From assembly GCF_000443165.1 (NCBI RefSeq), contig NZ_ATJV01000081.1, positions 114,576-178,575 of the forward strand: DNA of 64,000 nucleotides. The letters are read 5' to 3'. Numbering within the stretch: position 1 is the stretch's first letter; every line of letters starts with the position of its first letter. Below are positions 37,469-45,421 of the stretch, one piece after another. Origin of the DNA: Thauera terpenica 58Eu (GTDB lineage Bacteria > Pseudomonadota > Gammaproteobacteria > Burkholderiales > Rhodocyclaceae). A model generated the notes under the pieces. The model made no database searches. It was not told the origin of the DNA and worked only from the letters and a program-made list of their open reading frames with translations. The translations under genes and the position numbers were made by a program.

Positions 37469-39585
37469 AGCGCATCCTGCTCGTCGTGGCCGCCGCACTG
37501 GCCGCGATCTCACTCTTTCTGCTGACCTCGGCCAGCTCGAACACCGATCTGTTCGCCGGTAGCTACCCTTATCTGCTTGCGCTCAATGGCGTGCTCGTGG
37601 TCGCGCTCGCCGGGCTGGTCGGGGTGCAGCTGCGCGACCTGTGGCGCGAGTACCGCGCGCAGCAGTTCGGCTCGCGGCTGAAATACCGCCTGGTGTTGAT
37701 GTTTGCGCTCATGGGCGTGGTGCCCGGCCTGGTGGTGTACGCGGTGTCGCTGCAGTTCGTGGTGCGCAGCATTCAGTCGTGGTTCGATGTGCGCGTGGAG
37801 TCGGCGCTGGAAGGCGGCATTGCACTCGGTCAGAACGCGCTCGACTACCTGGTCAGCCAGGTCAGTGACAAGGCGCAGGACATGGTGCTGGAGCTCGAAG
37901 GCGTCGAGCTGGTTTCGCCGCTGCTGCTCAATCGTCTGCGCGAACGCGTGACTGTGGGCAGCGCCACCGTGATGACGGCCAACGGGCAGATCCTTGCCAC
38001 CGCAGCCGATGTCGCGGCAGGACTCATCCCGGACCTTCCCAGCATCAACCAGCTGCGCCAGGCGCGCCAGGGGCGTGAATTTCATGTGGTCGAGAGCCAG
38101 CCCGACGGGCGTCTGGTGATCCGCGTCATCGTGCCGATTCCGCTGCGCACGCTGGCCGGAGAGCCCAGGCTGCTGCAGCTGACGCAGGCGGTGCCGGAGA
38201 CCTTCGGACTGCACGCCGAGGCGGTGCAGGAAGCCTATCGCGAGTACCAGCAGCTCGTGCTCGGGCGCGAAGGCCTGAACCGCATCTACACGCTGACCTT
38301 GACGCTCACCTTGCTGCTGGCGCTGCTCACCGCCGTTGCCGCCGCCTTCATCATCGCGCGCCGCCTGGCGGCGCCCTTGCTGATCCTGGCCGAGGGCACA
38401 CAGGCGGTGGCCGCGGGCGATTACAGTCCACGCCAGGCGCTGCCGGCAAAGGACGAGCTCGGTGTGCTGATCCAGTCCTTCAACCGCATGACGCGCCAGC
38501 TCGAGGATGCCCGTGGCGCAGCACAGCGCAGCGGTGCCGCCGTCGAGGCCGCACGCGCCTATCTGGAGAGCGTGCTGGCCAATCTGTCGGCGGGGGTGCT
38601 GGCGTTTTCGGCTGACGGCAAGCTGCGCGCGGCCAACCATGGGGCGATGCAGGTCCTGGGCGACACCCTGAGCGGTTTTGAGGATATCGCCCTTGCCGAC
38701 TGGCCGCGGCTGGAACAGTTTCGTGACGCGCTGCTCGATGGTTTTGATGCCAACGAGGGCGACTGGCACACTCAGATCGAGCTCTCGGTCAAGGGCAGCA
38801 CGCCACTGACCTTGCTCATTCACGGCTCGCGCCTGCCCGCGACCTCGGGCGGCGGTCTGGTGGCGGTGTTCGACGATGTTTCACACCTGGTCGCCGCGCA
38901 GCGCACTGCCGCCTGGGGCGAGGTGGCGCGCCGCCTCGCGCACGAGATCAAGAACCCGCTGACGCCGATCCAGCTCTCGGCCGAGCGCCTGGCGTTCAAG
39001 CTCGCGGACAAGCTCGATGACAGCAGCCGCGCCATGCTCGAGCGTGGCACGACCACGATCGTGAACCAGGTCGAGGCGATGAAGAACCTGGTCAACGCCT
39101 TCCGCGACTACGCCCGCCTGCCGGCGCCCAGGCTGTCGGCGATCGACCTCAATGCGCTCATTGGCGAGGTGCTGGAGCTGTATGAGAGCGCGGCTGCGGG
39201 GATCCGTCTCGAACTCGCGCCAGGCCTGCCCGCGGTGCAGGGTGACGCGTCGCAGATTCGACAGGTGATCCACAACATGCTGCAGAATGCACAGGATGCG
39301 CTCGCCGGCATGGACAATGCCGAAGTGCACGTGATCACCCAGCGCGAGGGCGATCGTGTGCTCTTGCTGTTTCGCGACAATGGCCCGGGTTTTCCGGCTG
39401 AGGTGCTCGCGCATGCGTTCGAGCCGTATTTCACCACCAAGTCGCGTGGCACCGGACTCGGGCTGGCGATGGTGAAGAAAATCGTGGACGAGCACGGTGG
39501 TGACGTCCGCCTGGGCAACCGCGACGGCAGCGGGGCGGAAGTCCGCATCCGGCTGCGGCTGGCCGAAACCAATGGTGAACACTGA
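37465..39585 (+). CDS. ntrY: NtrY-family membrane sensor histidine kinase
   Basis: Sensor kinase of 706 residues, at the inner membrane. The N-terminus has several hydrophobic segments (about 5-20, 32-50, 77-98). A periplasmic or extracytoplasmic sensor segment follows, then a further membrane segment (about 275-295, LTLTLTLLLALLTAVAAAFIIA) and a HAMP domain (about 297-350). A PAS-like segment (about 360-470) precedes the kinase core. The phosphorylated histidine is His493 in LAHEIKNPLTP; the ATPase motifs NMLQNAQDA, FRDNGPGF and GTGLGLAMVKKI are intact. It overlaps the DUF4390 gene and is followed 5 bp later by its response regulator. Signal unknown; nitrogen or redox sensing is known for relatives. 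Confidence 0.93.
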   Translation: MKRILLVVAAALAAISLFLLTSASSNTDLFAGSYPYLLALNGVLVVALAGLVGVQLRDLWREYRAQQFGSRLKYRLVLMFALMGVVPGLVVYAVSLQFVVRSIQSWFDVRVESALEGGIALGQNALDYLVSQVSDKAQDMVLELEGVELVSPLLLNRLRERVTVGSATVMTANGQILATAADVAAGLIPDLPSINQLRQARQGREFHVVESQPDGRLVIRVIVPIPLRTLAGEPRLLQLTQAVPETFGLHAEAVQEAYREYQQLVLGREGLNRIYTLTLTLTLLLALLTAVAAAFIIARRLAAPLLILAEGTQAVAAGDYSPRQALPAKDELGVLIQSFNRMTRQLEDARGAAQRSGAAVEAARAYLESVLANLSAGVLAFSADGKLRAANHGAMQVLGDTLSGFEDIALADWPRLEQFRDALLDGFDANEGDWHTQIELSVKGSTPLTLLIHGSRLPATSGGGLVAVFDDVSHLVAAQRTAAWGEVARRLAHEIKNPLTPIQLSAERLAFKLADKLDDSSRAMLERGTTTIVNQVEAMKNLVNAFRDYARLPAPRLSAIDLNALIGEVLELYESAAAGIRLELAPGLPAVQGDASQIRQVIHNMLQNAQDALAGMDNAEVHVITQREGDRVLLLFRDNGPGFPAEVLAHAFEPYFTTKSRGTGLGLAMVKKIVDEHGGDVRLGNRDGSGAEVRIRLRLAETNGEH

Positions 39586-39590
39586 ACACA

Positions 39591-40841
39591 ATGGCAAAGA
39601 TACTCATCGTTGACGACGAAGTGGGCATTCGCGAACTCCTGTCCGAGATCCTGCGTGATGAGGGCTACGACATCCTGCTCGCCGAGAACGCTACCGCAGC
39701 GCGCGCGCTGCGCAATGCCGGGCGCCCGGACATGGTCCTGCTCGACATCTGGATGCCCGACACGGATGGCATCACGCTGCTCAAGGAGTGGGCTGCCAAC
39801 GGCCAGCTCAACATGCCGGTGGTGATGATGTCGGGCCATGGAACCATCGACACCGCGGTCGAGGCCACGCGCATCGGTGCCATTGACTACCTGGAAAAGC
39901 CGATCGCGCTGCAAAAGCTGCTGGTGGCGGTGAAGCGTGGCCTGCAGCGCCCGCTGCTACCGGGCGCGCCGGCGCCGCTGACGCTGGCGGCATTCACGCG
40001 TTCGGTGCAGCTGCGCGAACTGCGCCGCCGCGTCGAACAGATCGCCAGCAGCTCACGTCTGCTGCTGTTGCGCGTGGGCGCGGGCAGCCTCGCCGAGCTG
40101 GTCGCGCGCAGCGCCCCAAGCGCCAGCACGGGCTGGCTTGACCTGGCGGCGATCGCCACGCCGCTGGACATCAGTCAGCTGCAGGCGACCCAGGGCGGGG
40201 TGCTGTTCGTCGGCGAGCTGGCGCGGCTGTCGCGCGCGCAGCAGAAGAACCTGGCCTTCGCCGTCGATCGTCTCGAACGTTATGACCTGCGCCTGGTGAT
40301 GGCCACCGACCGCAGCGCCGAGGCGCTGCTCGCCGAAGGCTGGGACGAGACCCTGCTGTCGCTGCTGTTCGAGGTCAGCCTGGCACCACCGTCGATGGCC
40401 GAGGTGCGTGACGACCTGCCCGAGCTCGCCGCCCAGATCCTGTTGCATCTGGTCGAAGGCGGTGAGGTGCCCTTGCGCCGCTTCTCCACCGCGGCCCTCA
40501 ACCAGGTGCGCAACCTGGTATGGCCGGGCGGGTATGCGGAGCTGCGCGCTGCGGTGAAGTCGCTTGCCTTGGGCACGCTCGAAGAGGAGATCGGTGTCAG
40601 CGACGTGCGCCGGCTGCTGCCGCCGGATGCGGTGGCGGGCTCGATCGGGGTGTCCTTCGACCAGCCCTTGCGTGAGGCGCGTGAGTCCTTCGAGCGCCTC
40701 TATTTCGAGCACCACTTGCGCCTCGAGGGCGGCAACATGACCCGACTGGCGGAGAAGACCGGGCTGGAGCGCACCCATCTCTACCGCAAGCTCAAGCAGC
40801 TCGGTCTGCAGGCCGGGCGACGGCACGAGGAAAACCAGTAG
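39591..40841 (+). CDS. ntrX: NtrX-family response regulator with degenerate AAA+ domain
   Basis: Response regulator of 416 residues paired with the NtrY-type kinase. The receiver domain (1-115) is complete: Asp8/Asp9, phospho-acceptor Asp52, Ser81 and Lys103. The central region (about 130-330) aligns in outline with an NtrC-type AAA+ domain but is degenerate. The Walker A position reads RVGAGSLAELVARS without the P-loop lysine, the Walker B position reads LFVGELARL without the aspartate, and no GAFTGA loop for sigma-54 is present. The C-terminal Fis-like helix-turn-helix (NMTRLAEKTGLERTHLYRKL) is intact. It is therefore expected to bind DNA without ATP-dependent sigma-54 activation. trkA and trkH lie directly downstream. 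Confidence 0.92.
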   Translation: MAKILIVDDEVGIRELLSEILRDEGYDILLAENATAARALRNAGRPDMVLLDIWMPDTDGITLLKEWAANGQLNMPVVMMSGHGTIDTAVEATRIGAIDYLEKPIALQKLLVAVKRGLQRPLLPGAPAPLTLAAFTRSVQLRELRRRVEQIASSSRLLLLRVGAGSLAELVARSAPSASTGWLDLAAIATPLDISQLQATQGGVLFVGELARLSRAQQKNLAFAVDRLERYDLRLVMATDRSAEALLAEGWDETLLSLLFEVSLAPPSMAEVRDDLPELAAQILLHLVEGGEVPLRRFSTAALNQVRNLVWPGGYAELRAAVKSLALGTLEEEIGVSDVRRLLPPDAVAGSIGVSFDQPLREARESFERLYFEHHLRLEGGNMTRLAEKTGLERTHLYRKLKQLGLQAGRRHEENQ

Positions 40842-40934
40842 CGCGCGATTGGATGTTGCAGTGCACTATTCGTGTGTCCGGATGTTGCGGGGCAGCGTAG
40901 AATCGTCCGTTGATATGTTTTGCGGACACAGCCG

Positions 40935-42338
40935 GTGAAGATCATCATTCTCGGTGCGGGACAGGTGGGCGCCTCGGTGGCGGAGAACCTGGTTTCAGAA
41001 GCCAACGACATCACCCTCGTCGACACCAGCGCGGAACACCTCGCCATGCTGCGCGATCGCCTCGAGGTGCGCACCGTGTGTGGCAATGCGGCATCGCCCA
41101 AGGTGCTGCGCGATGCCGGTGCCGACGACGCCGACCTGCTCATCGCCGTCACCCAGTCGGATCAGACCAATCTGTGCGCCTGTCGCATCGCCAAGGTCTT
41201 GTTCAACCTGCCGACGCGTATTGCGCGCCTGCGCTCGACCGACTACGTCGATTACCCCGAACTGCTCGACGACAGCAATTTTGCGGTCGATTTCTCGATC
41301 TGCCCCGAGCAGGTGGTGACCGACTACATCAAGCGTCTGATCGCCTTCCCCGAAGCGCTGCAGGTGCTCGAGTTTGCCGACGGCGTGCTCAGCCTGATCT
41401 GCGTGCGTGCCTTCGAGGGCGGACCGCTGGTCGGCCATCCGCTCAAGGCGCTCAAATTTCACCTGCCCAACGTCGAGGTGCGGATCGCCGCCATCTACCG
41501 CAACGGCGTGCCCATCATCCCGCAGGGCGACACCATCATCGTCCCCGGCGACGAGGTCTTCTGTCTCGCGGCCACGGTGCACGTGCGTCGGGTGATGAGC
41601 GAGCTGCGCCGTTCGGACAAGCCGATGCGCCGCATCATGATCGCCGGCGGCGGCAATATCGGCTTTCGCCTCGCGCAGTCCATCGAAAACAACTACCACG
41701 TCAAGATTCTCGAGGTGGATCGGGAGCGCGCCGAGTTGCTCGCCACCCAGCTGTCGAAAGCGCTGGTGCTGCGCGGCGACTCGACCGACGAGAAGCTGCT
41801 CGAGAACGAAGGCATAGACGAGACCGACCTGTTCGTGGCCCTCACCAACGACGAGGAAGACAACATCATGTCGGCCTCGCTCGCCAAGCGCATGGGGGCA
41901 CGTCGCACGCTGGCGCTGATCAACCGCAAGAGCTACGTCGATCTGGTGCAGGGCGGGCCGATCGATATCGCCATCTCGCCCGCCCACACCTCCATCGGCA
42001 CCCTGCTCGCGCATGTGCGCCGGGGTGACGTGGTCGCGGTGCACAGCCTGCGCCGGGGGGCGGCCGAGGCGCTGGAGATCATCGCCCACGGCAGTCGCAA
42101 GGACTCCAAGGTGGTGGGCCGTCCGATCGAGGAGATCGTGCTGCCCAAGGGTGCGAGCATCGGCGCCATCGTGCGCGACGAGAAGAACGAGGAAGGGCGC
42201 GTGATCAGGCGCGAGGTGATCATGCCGCATCACGACACGGTGATCGAGGAGAGCGACCACGTGATCGTGTTCTGCACGCACAAGAACATGGTGCGCAAGA
42301 TCGAGAAGCTGTTCCAGGTCGGCTTCCACTTCCTCTGA
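40935..42338 (+). CDS. trkA: Trk potassium uptake system, peripheral NAD-binding subunit
   Basis: Cytoplasmic regulatory ring subunit of the Trk K+ channel. The 467 residues contain two tandem RCK units: Rossmann motif GAGQVG at 7-12 with TrkA_C domain to about 225, then GGGNIG near 238 with a second TrkA_C to the end. The start is taken as GTG 40935, which gives the canonical MKIIILGAGQVG. Possible -10 TAGAAT at 40898-40903. It is followed after 15 bp by trkH, its membrane partner. Confidence 0.96.
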   Translation: MKIIILGAGQVGASVAENLVSEANDITLVDTSAEHLAMLRDRLEVRTVCGNAASPKVLRDAGADDADLLIAVTQSDQTNLCACRIAKVLFNLPTRIARLRSTDYVDYPELLDDSNFAVDFSICPEQVVTDYIKRLIAFPEALQVLEFADGVLSLICVRAFEGGPLVGHPLKALKFHLPNVEVRIAAIYRNGVPIIPQGDTIIVPGDEVFCLAATVHVRRVMSELRRSDKPMRRIMIAGGGNIGFRLAQSIENNYHVKILEVDRERAELLATQLSKALVLRGDSTDEKLLENEGIDETDLFVALTNDEEDNIMSASLAKRMGARRTLALINRKSYVDLVQGGPIDIAISPAHTSIGTLLAHVRRGDVVAVHSLRRGAAEALEIIAHGSRKDSKVVGRPIEEIVLPKGASIGAIVRDEKNEEGRVIRREVIMPHHDTVIEESDHVIVFCTHKNMVRKIEKLFQVGFHFL

Positions 42339-42353
42339 CGAGCGATTCTCAGC

Positions 42354-43811
42354 ATGCGTGCCTACTACCCCGCCTTGAACGCGCTCGGCCTGATCATCAT
42401 GATCTTCGGCCTGCTCATGGGCTTTCCGCTCGGGGTGTCGATGTGGCTCGACGATGGCGCGACCCTGGCCTACGACCAGTCGATGTTTGCCACCTTTGTG
42501 GTCGGTCTCGTGATCTGGGTGCTGACCCGGGGGGCACGTCGCGACCTGCGGGTGCACGATGGCTTCTTCCTCGTCGCCGCGACCTGGATTGTGTTGCCGC
42601 TGTTCGGTGCCCTGCCCCTGCTCGCCTACATCCCCGATCTGGCTTTCACCGACGCCTACTTCGAGGCGGTGTCGGGTCTGACCGCCACCGGCGCCACGGT
42701 TCTGTCCGGGCTGGACGCCTTGCCGACCTCGATCAACCTGTGGCGCACCTTCATGCACTGGATCGGCGGCATGGGGGTGATCGTGCTGGTGGTGGCGGTG
42801 CTGCCGCTGCTGGGCATCGGTGGCCGGCAGCTGTTCAAGGCTGAAGTGCCGACGCCGATGAAGGACACCAGCCTCACGCCGCGCATCGCCGAGACCGCCA
42901 AGGGCTTGTGGATGACTTATCTGCTGCTCACCGTGGCCTGCACCCTGAGCTTGTGGTGGGCGGGTCTGGAGGGCTGGGATGCGCTCATCCACGCGTTTTC
43001 CATTGCCGGGCTGGGGGGCTTTTCGAACAAGGACGCCTCGATGGGCCATTTCGACAACCTCAACGTCGAGTTGGTGACCATCGTGTTTGCGGTGCTCGCG
43101 GGGCTCAACTACGCCACCCACTACCTTGCCCTGGTGCGGCGCTCGCTCAAGCCCTATGCGCGTGACCCGGAGCTGCCCTTCTATTTCGGCGTGCTCTTGT
43201 TCAGCGTGGTCATGCTCACGCTCTACCTGATGTACTGGCAGATCCACCTCGAGCCGCTCGCCACCTTGCGCAGCGTGGTCTTCCACGTGGTATCGATCTC
43301 GACCTCGCTGGGTCTGGTCGTCGATGACTACACGGCGTGGCCGATGTTCGCGCAGATCTGGCTACTGTTCCTCGGCAGCTTCATCGCCTGTTCGGGCTCC
43401 ACCGGCGGCGGCATCAAGATGATGCGGGCGATGATCCTGTACAAGCAGGTGTTGCGCGAGATCATCCGCTCGCTGCATCCCAATGCAGTGCGCCCGGTGC
43501 GGATGGGCAAGCAGGCGGTGCCCGAGACCATCCTCTACGCGGTGCTGGGTTTCAGCTTCATGTACATGGTCACCATCGTCAGCCTGACCCTGGTGCTGTC
43601 GGCGACCGGGCTGGATCTGATCACCGCGTTTTCTGCCGTGGTTGCCTGCCTGAACAACACCGGCCCCGGACTCGAGATGGTGGGGCCGGCATCGAACTAC
43701 CAGGCCCTGGCCGCATTCCAGAAGTGGTTGCTGGCCTTCACCATGATCCTCGGCCGGCTGGAAATCTTCACCCTCCTGGTCGTGCTCACGCCTGCGTTCT
43801 GGCGCCGCTGA
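42354..43811 (+). CDS. trkH: Trk potassium uptake protein TrkH
   Basis: Membrane channel subunit for low-affinity K+ uptake, 485 residues with about ten hydrophobic segments and the four pore-loop repeats of the Trk/Ktr family. Filter-type sequences visible include SGLTATGATVLSG (loop 1), SIAGLGGFSNKDAS (loop 2), ACSGSTGGGIKMMR (loop region 3) and CLNNTGPGLEMVG (loop 4). It forms an operon with trkA and ends 133 bp before hemE. Confidence 0.96.
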   Translation: MRAYYPALNALGLIIMIFGLLMGFPLGVSMWLDDGATLAYDQSMFATFVVGLVIWVLTRGARRDLRVHDGFFLVAATWIVLPLFGALPLLAYIPDLAFTDAYFEAVSGLTATGATVLSGLDALPTSINLWRTFMHWIGGMGVIVLVVAVLPLLGIGGRQLFKAEVPTPMKDTSLTPRIAETAKGLWMTYLLLTVACTLSLWWAGLEGWDALIHAFSIAGLGGFSNKDASMGHFDNLNVELVTIVFAVLAGLNYATHYLALVRRSLKPYARDPELPFYFGVLLFSVVMLTLYLMYWQIHLEPLATLRSVVFHVVSISTSLGLVVDDYTAWPMFAQIWLLFLGSFIACSGSTGGGIKMMRAMILYKQVLREIIRSLHPNAVRPVRMGKQAVPETILYAVLGFSFMYMVTIVSLTLVLSATGLDLITAFSAVVACLNNTGPGLEMVGPASNYQALAAFQKWLLAFTMILGRLEIFTLLVVLTPAFWRR

Positions 43812-43944
43812 GCGCCAGCCGGGCGCACACCACGCCTGTGGCCGCGCGGGTTTCGGTGCCGCTTTGACACGCGACAAGCCCATTGCTGCCGCCTACAGGC
43901 GATAATCGGGGATTGTCCCTGAACGACTGTTATAAGGACTCGAC

Positions 43945-45015
43945 GTGAGCCGTCTCAAGAACGACACTTTCCTGCGCGCCTTGCTGCGCCAGCCCACAGA
44001 ACATACGCCCGTCTGGTTGATGCGTCAGGCCGGCCGTTACCTGCCGGAATACTGCGAGACGCGCAAGCGCGCCGGTAACTTCCTCAATCTGTGCAAGAGC
44101 CCGTCGATGGCTTGCGAAGTGACGCTGCAGCCGCTGGCGCGTTACAACTTCGACGCCGCCATCCTGTTCTCGGACATCCTCACCATTCCGGATGCGATGG
44201 GCCTGGGCCTGTATTTCGCCGATGGCGAGGGGCCGCGCTTCGAGCGCCCGCTCAAGGATGAGTGGGAGATCCGCAACCTCAGCGCGCCCGATCCGCATGC
44301 CGAGCTGCAGTACGTCATGGACGCGGTGAGCGAGATCCGCCGCGCGCTCGACGGCAGCGTGCCGCTGATCGGCTTCTCCGGCAGCCCGTGGACGCTGGCG
44401 TGCTACATGGTGGAAGGGGCGTCGTCGAGCGACTACCGCAAGGTCAAGAGCCTGGCCTACAGCCGCCCCGACCTCATGCACCACATCCTCGAGGTGACCG
44501 CGCAGGCCGTGATCAAGTACCTCAACGCCCAGATCGAAGCGGGCGCGCAGGCGGTGATGGTGTTCGACTCCTGGGGTGGCGTGCTGTCCGAGGCCGCTTA
44601 TCGCGAGTTCTCGCTGCCCTACCTTGAGAAGGTCGTGGCCGGGCTGATCCGCGAGCGTGACGGCCAGCGCGTGCCCAACGTGGTGTTCACCAAGGGCGGC
44701 GGACTGTGGCTGGAGTCGATTGCGGCCATCGGTTGCGACGCGGTAGGCCTGGACTGGACCATGGACATCGGCCGCGCACGCCAGCTGGTGGGTGACAAGG
44801 TGGCCTTGCAGGGCAACCTCGACCCCAACGTGCTGTTTGCGCCGCCCGAGGTCGTGGCCCATGAGGCGCGCCGCGTGCTGGACGCCTACGGCAATCATCC
44901 TGGCCACGTATTCAATCTTGGCCACGGCATCTCGCAGTTCACCCCGCCCGAGAGCGTCACCGTGCTGGTTGACACCGTGCATGAGCACAGCCGCAAGCTG
45001 CGCGCCCAGGGCTGA
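43945..45015 (+). CDS. hemE: Uroporphyrinogen decarboxylase
   Basis: Converts uroporphyrinogen III to coproporphyrinogen III in haem synthesis. It has 356 residues. The signature [15 protein letters not shown] is at about 23-37, with the active-site Arg/Asp set continuing in [16 protein letters not shown]. The second signature [16 protein letters not shown] is at about 138-153. The start is GTG at 43945 with AAGGA six bases upstream. It is followed by a long GC hairpin and a DnaA-box-containing gap before priA. Confidence 0.98.
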   Translation: MSRLKNDTFLRALLRQPTEHTPVWLMRQAGRYLPEYCETRKRAGNFLNLCKSPSMACEVTLQPLARYNFDAAILFSDILTIPDAMGLGLYFADGEGPRFERPLKDEWEIRNLSAPDPHAELQYVMDAVSEIRRALDGSVPLIGFSGSPWTLACYMVEGASSSDYRKVKSLAYSRPDLMHHILEVTAQAVIKYLNAQIEAGAQAVMVFDSWGGVLSEAAYREFSLPYLEKVVAGLIRERDGQRVPNVVFTKGGGLWLESIAAIGCDAVGLDWTMDIGRARQLVGDKVALQGNLDPNVLFAPPEVVAHEARRVLDAYGNHPGHVFNLGHGISQFTPPESVTVLVDTVHEHSRKLRAQG

Positions 45016-45025
45016 TACCTGCGCT

Positions 45026-45062
45026 GACGCTCGCCGCTTTCCGAAGGGGCGCGGCGAGCGTC
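45026..45062. terminator. Long stem-loop after hemE
   Basis: GACGCTCGCCGC (45026-45037) pairs perfectly over 12 bp with GCGGCGAGCGTC (45051-45062) around a 13-base loop. There is no strong T-run after it (TGTCAAG), so it may be a rho-assisted terminator or 3' stabiliser of the hemE message. Confidence 0.65.
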
Positions 45063-45107
45063 TGTCAAGCCCGAATTGGGTGTTTGAAAGTTGTTTAAAG
45101 GCTTGAC

Positions 45108-45116
45108 TTATGCACA
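45108..45116 (+). promoter_or_regulatory. DnaA box (TTATGCACA)
   Basis: Exact match to the consensus TTATNCACA, 93 bp after the hemE stop, in AT-rich DNA. Confidence 0.65.
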
Positions 45117-45271
45117 TCAGCGCGATCCAGCTGTGCGCGCAGGGTGTACTGCATATCTTATCCGGCCATTTTCATAAGCCATTGAAAACAAAGAGTCTTT
45201 CAAAAGACCGATATTGAGGCAGTGTAAGGAAAAGCCTGATTCTGTGCAGGTTTGGGGCCGATTTGCCCAGC

Positions 45272-45306
45272 TTTCCCACAAACTTATCCACAGGTTTTGT
45301 GGACAA
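45272..45306. promoter_or_regulatory. DnaA-box cluster
   Basis: Three sites in 35 bp: TTTCCCACA (45272-45280, two mismatches), the perfect strong box TTATCCACA (45284-45292), and TTGTCCACA on the minus strand (45306-45298, one mismatch). Confidence 0.75.
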
Positions 45307-45421
45307 GCGCCGGGAGCGGTTTTTCCGCCAATGACTTGCCCTGTGTTTTCTTGATTCGTCCTCACGAATCGATCACAAGACGCTGAGATAAAACGTCTTT
45401 CCTGGTCCGCCCCCGCGCAGC

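Larger units (their letters stand above)
45063..45421. other. AT-rich hemE-priA intergenic region, candidate replication-origin-like or DnaA-regulated segment
   Basis: Gene-free stretch with base composition unlike its surroundings: 22 of 60 bases are G/C at 45181-45240. It holds the DnaA boxes annotated separately, a perfect inverted repeat GATTCGT-CCTC-ACGAATC (45353-45370) and a short GTCTT-TCAA-AAGAC palindrome near 45195-45208. The only reading frame in it (minus strand, 82 codons) has no credible protein features. A role as oriC, a secondary DnaA-binding region or the regulatory region of priA cannot be separated from sequence alone. Confidence 0.5.

Noticed and set aside
38877..38890. 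TGTTTCACACCTGG as a third parS-like site
   Set aside because: Only the left half matches; the palindrome is lost, and it lies within the ntrY coding sequence.
45117..45365. 82-codon minus-strand frame between hemE and priA
   Set aside because: No ribosome-binding site, no recognisable protein features, and it runs through the DnaA boxes and inverted repeats.
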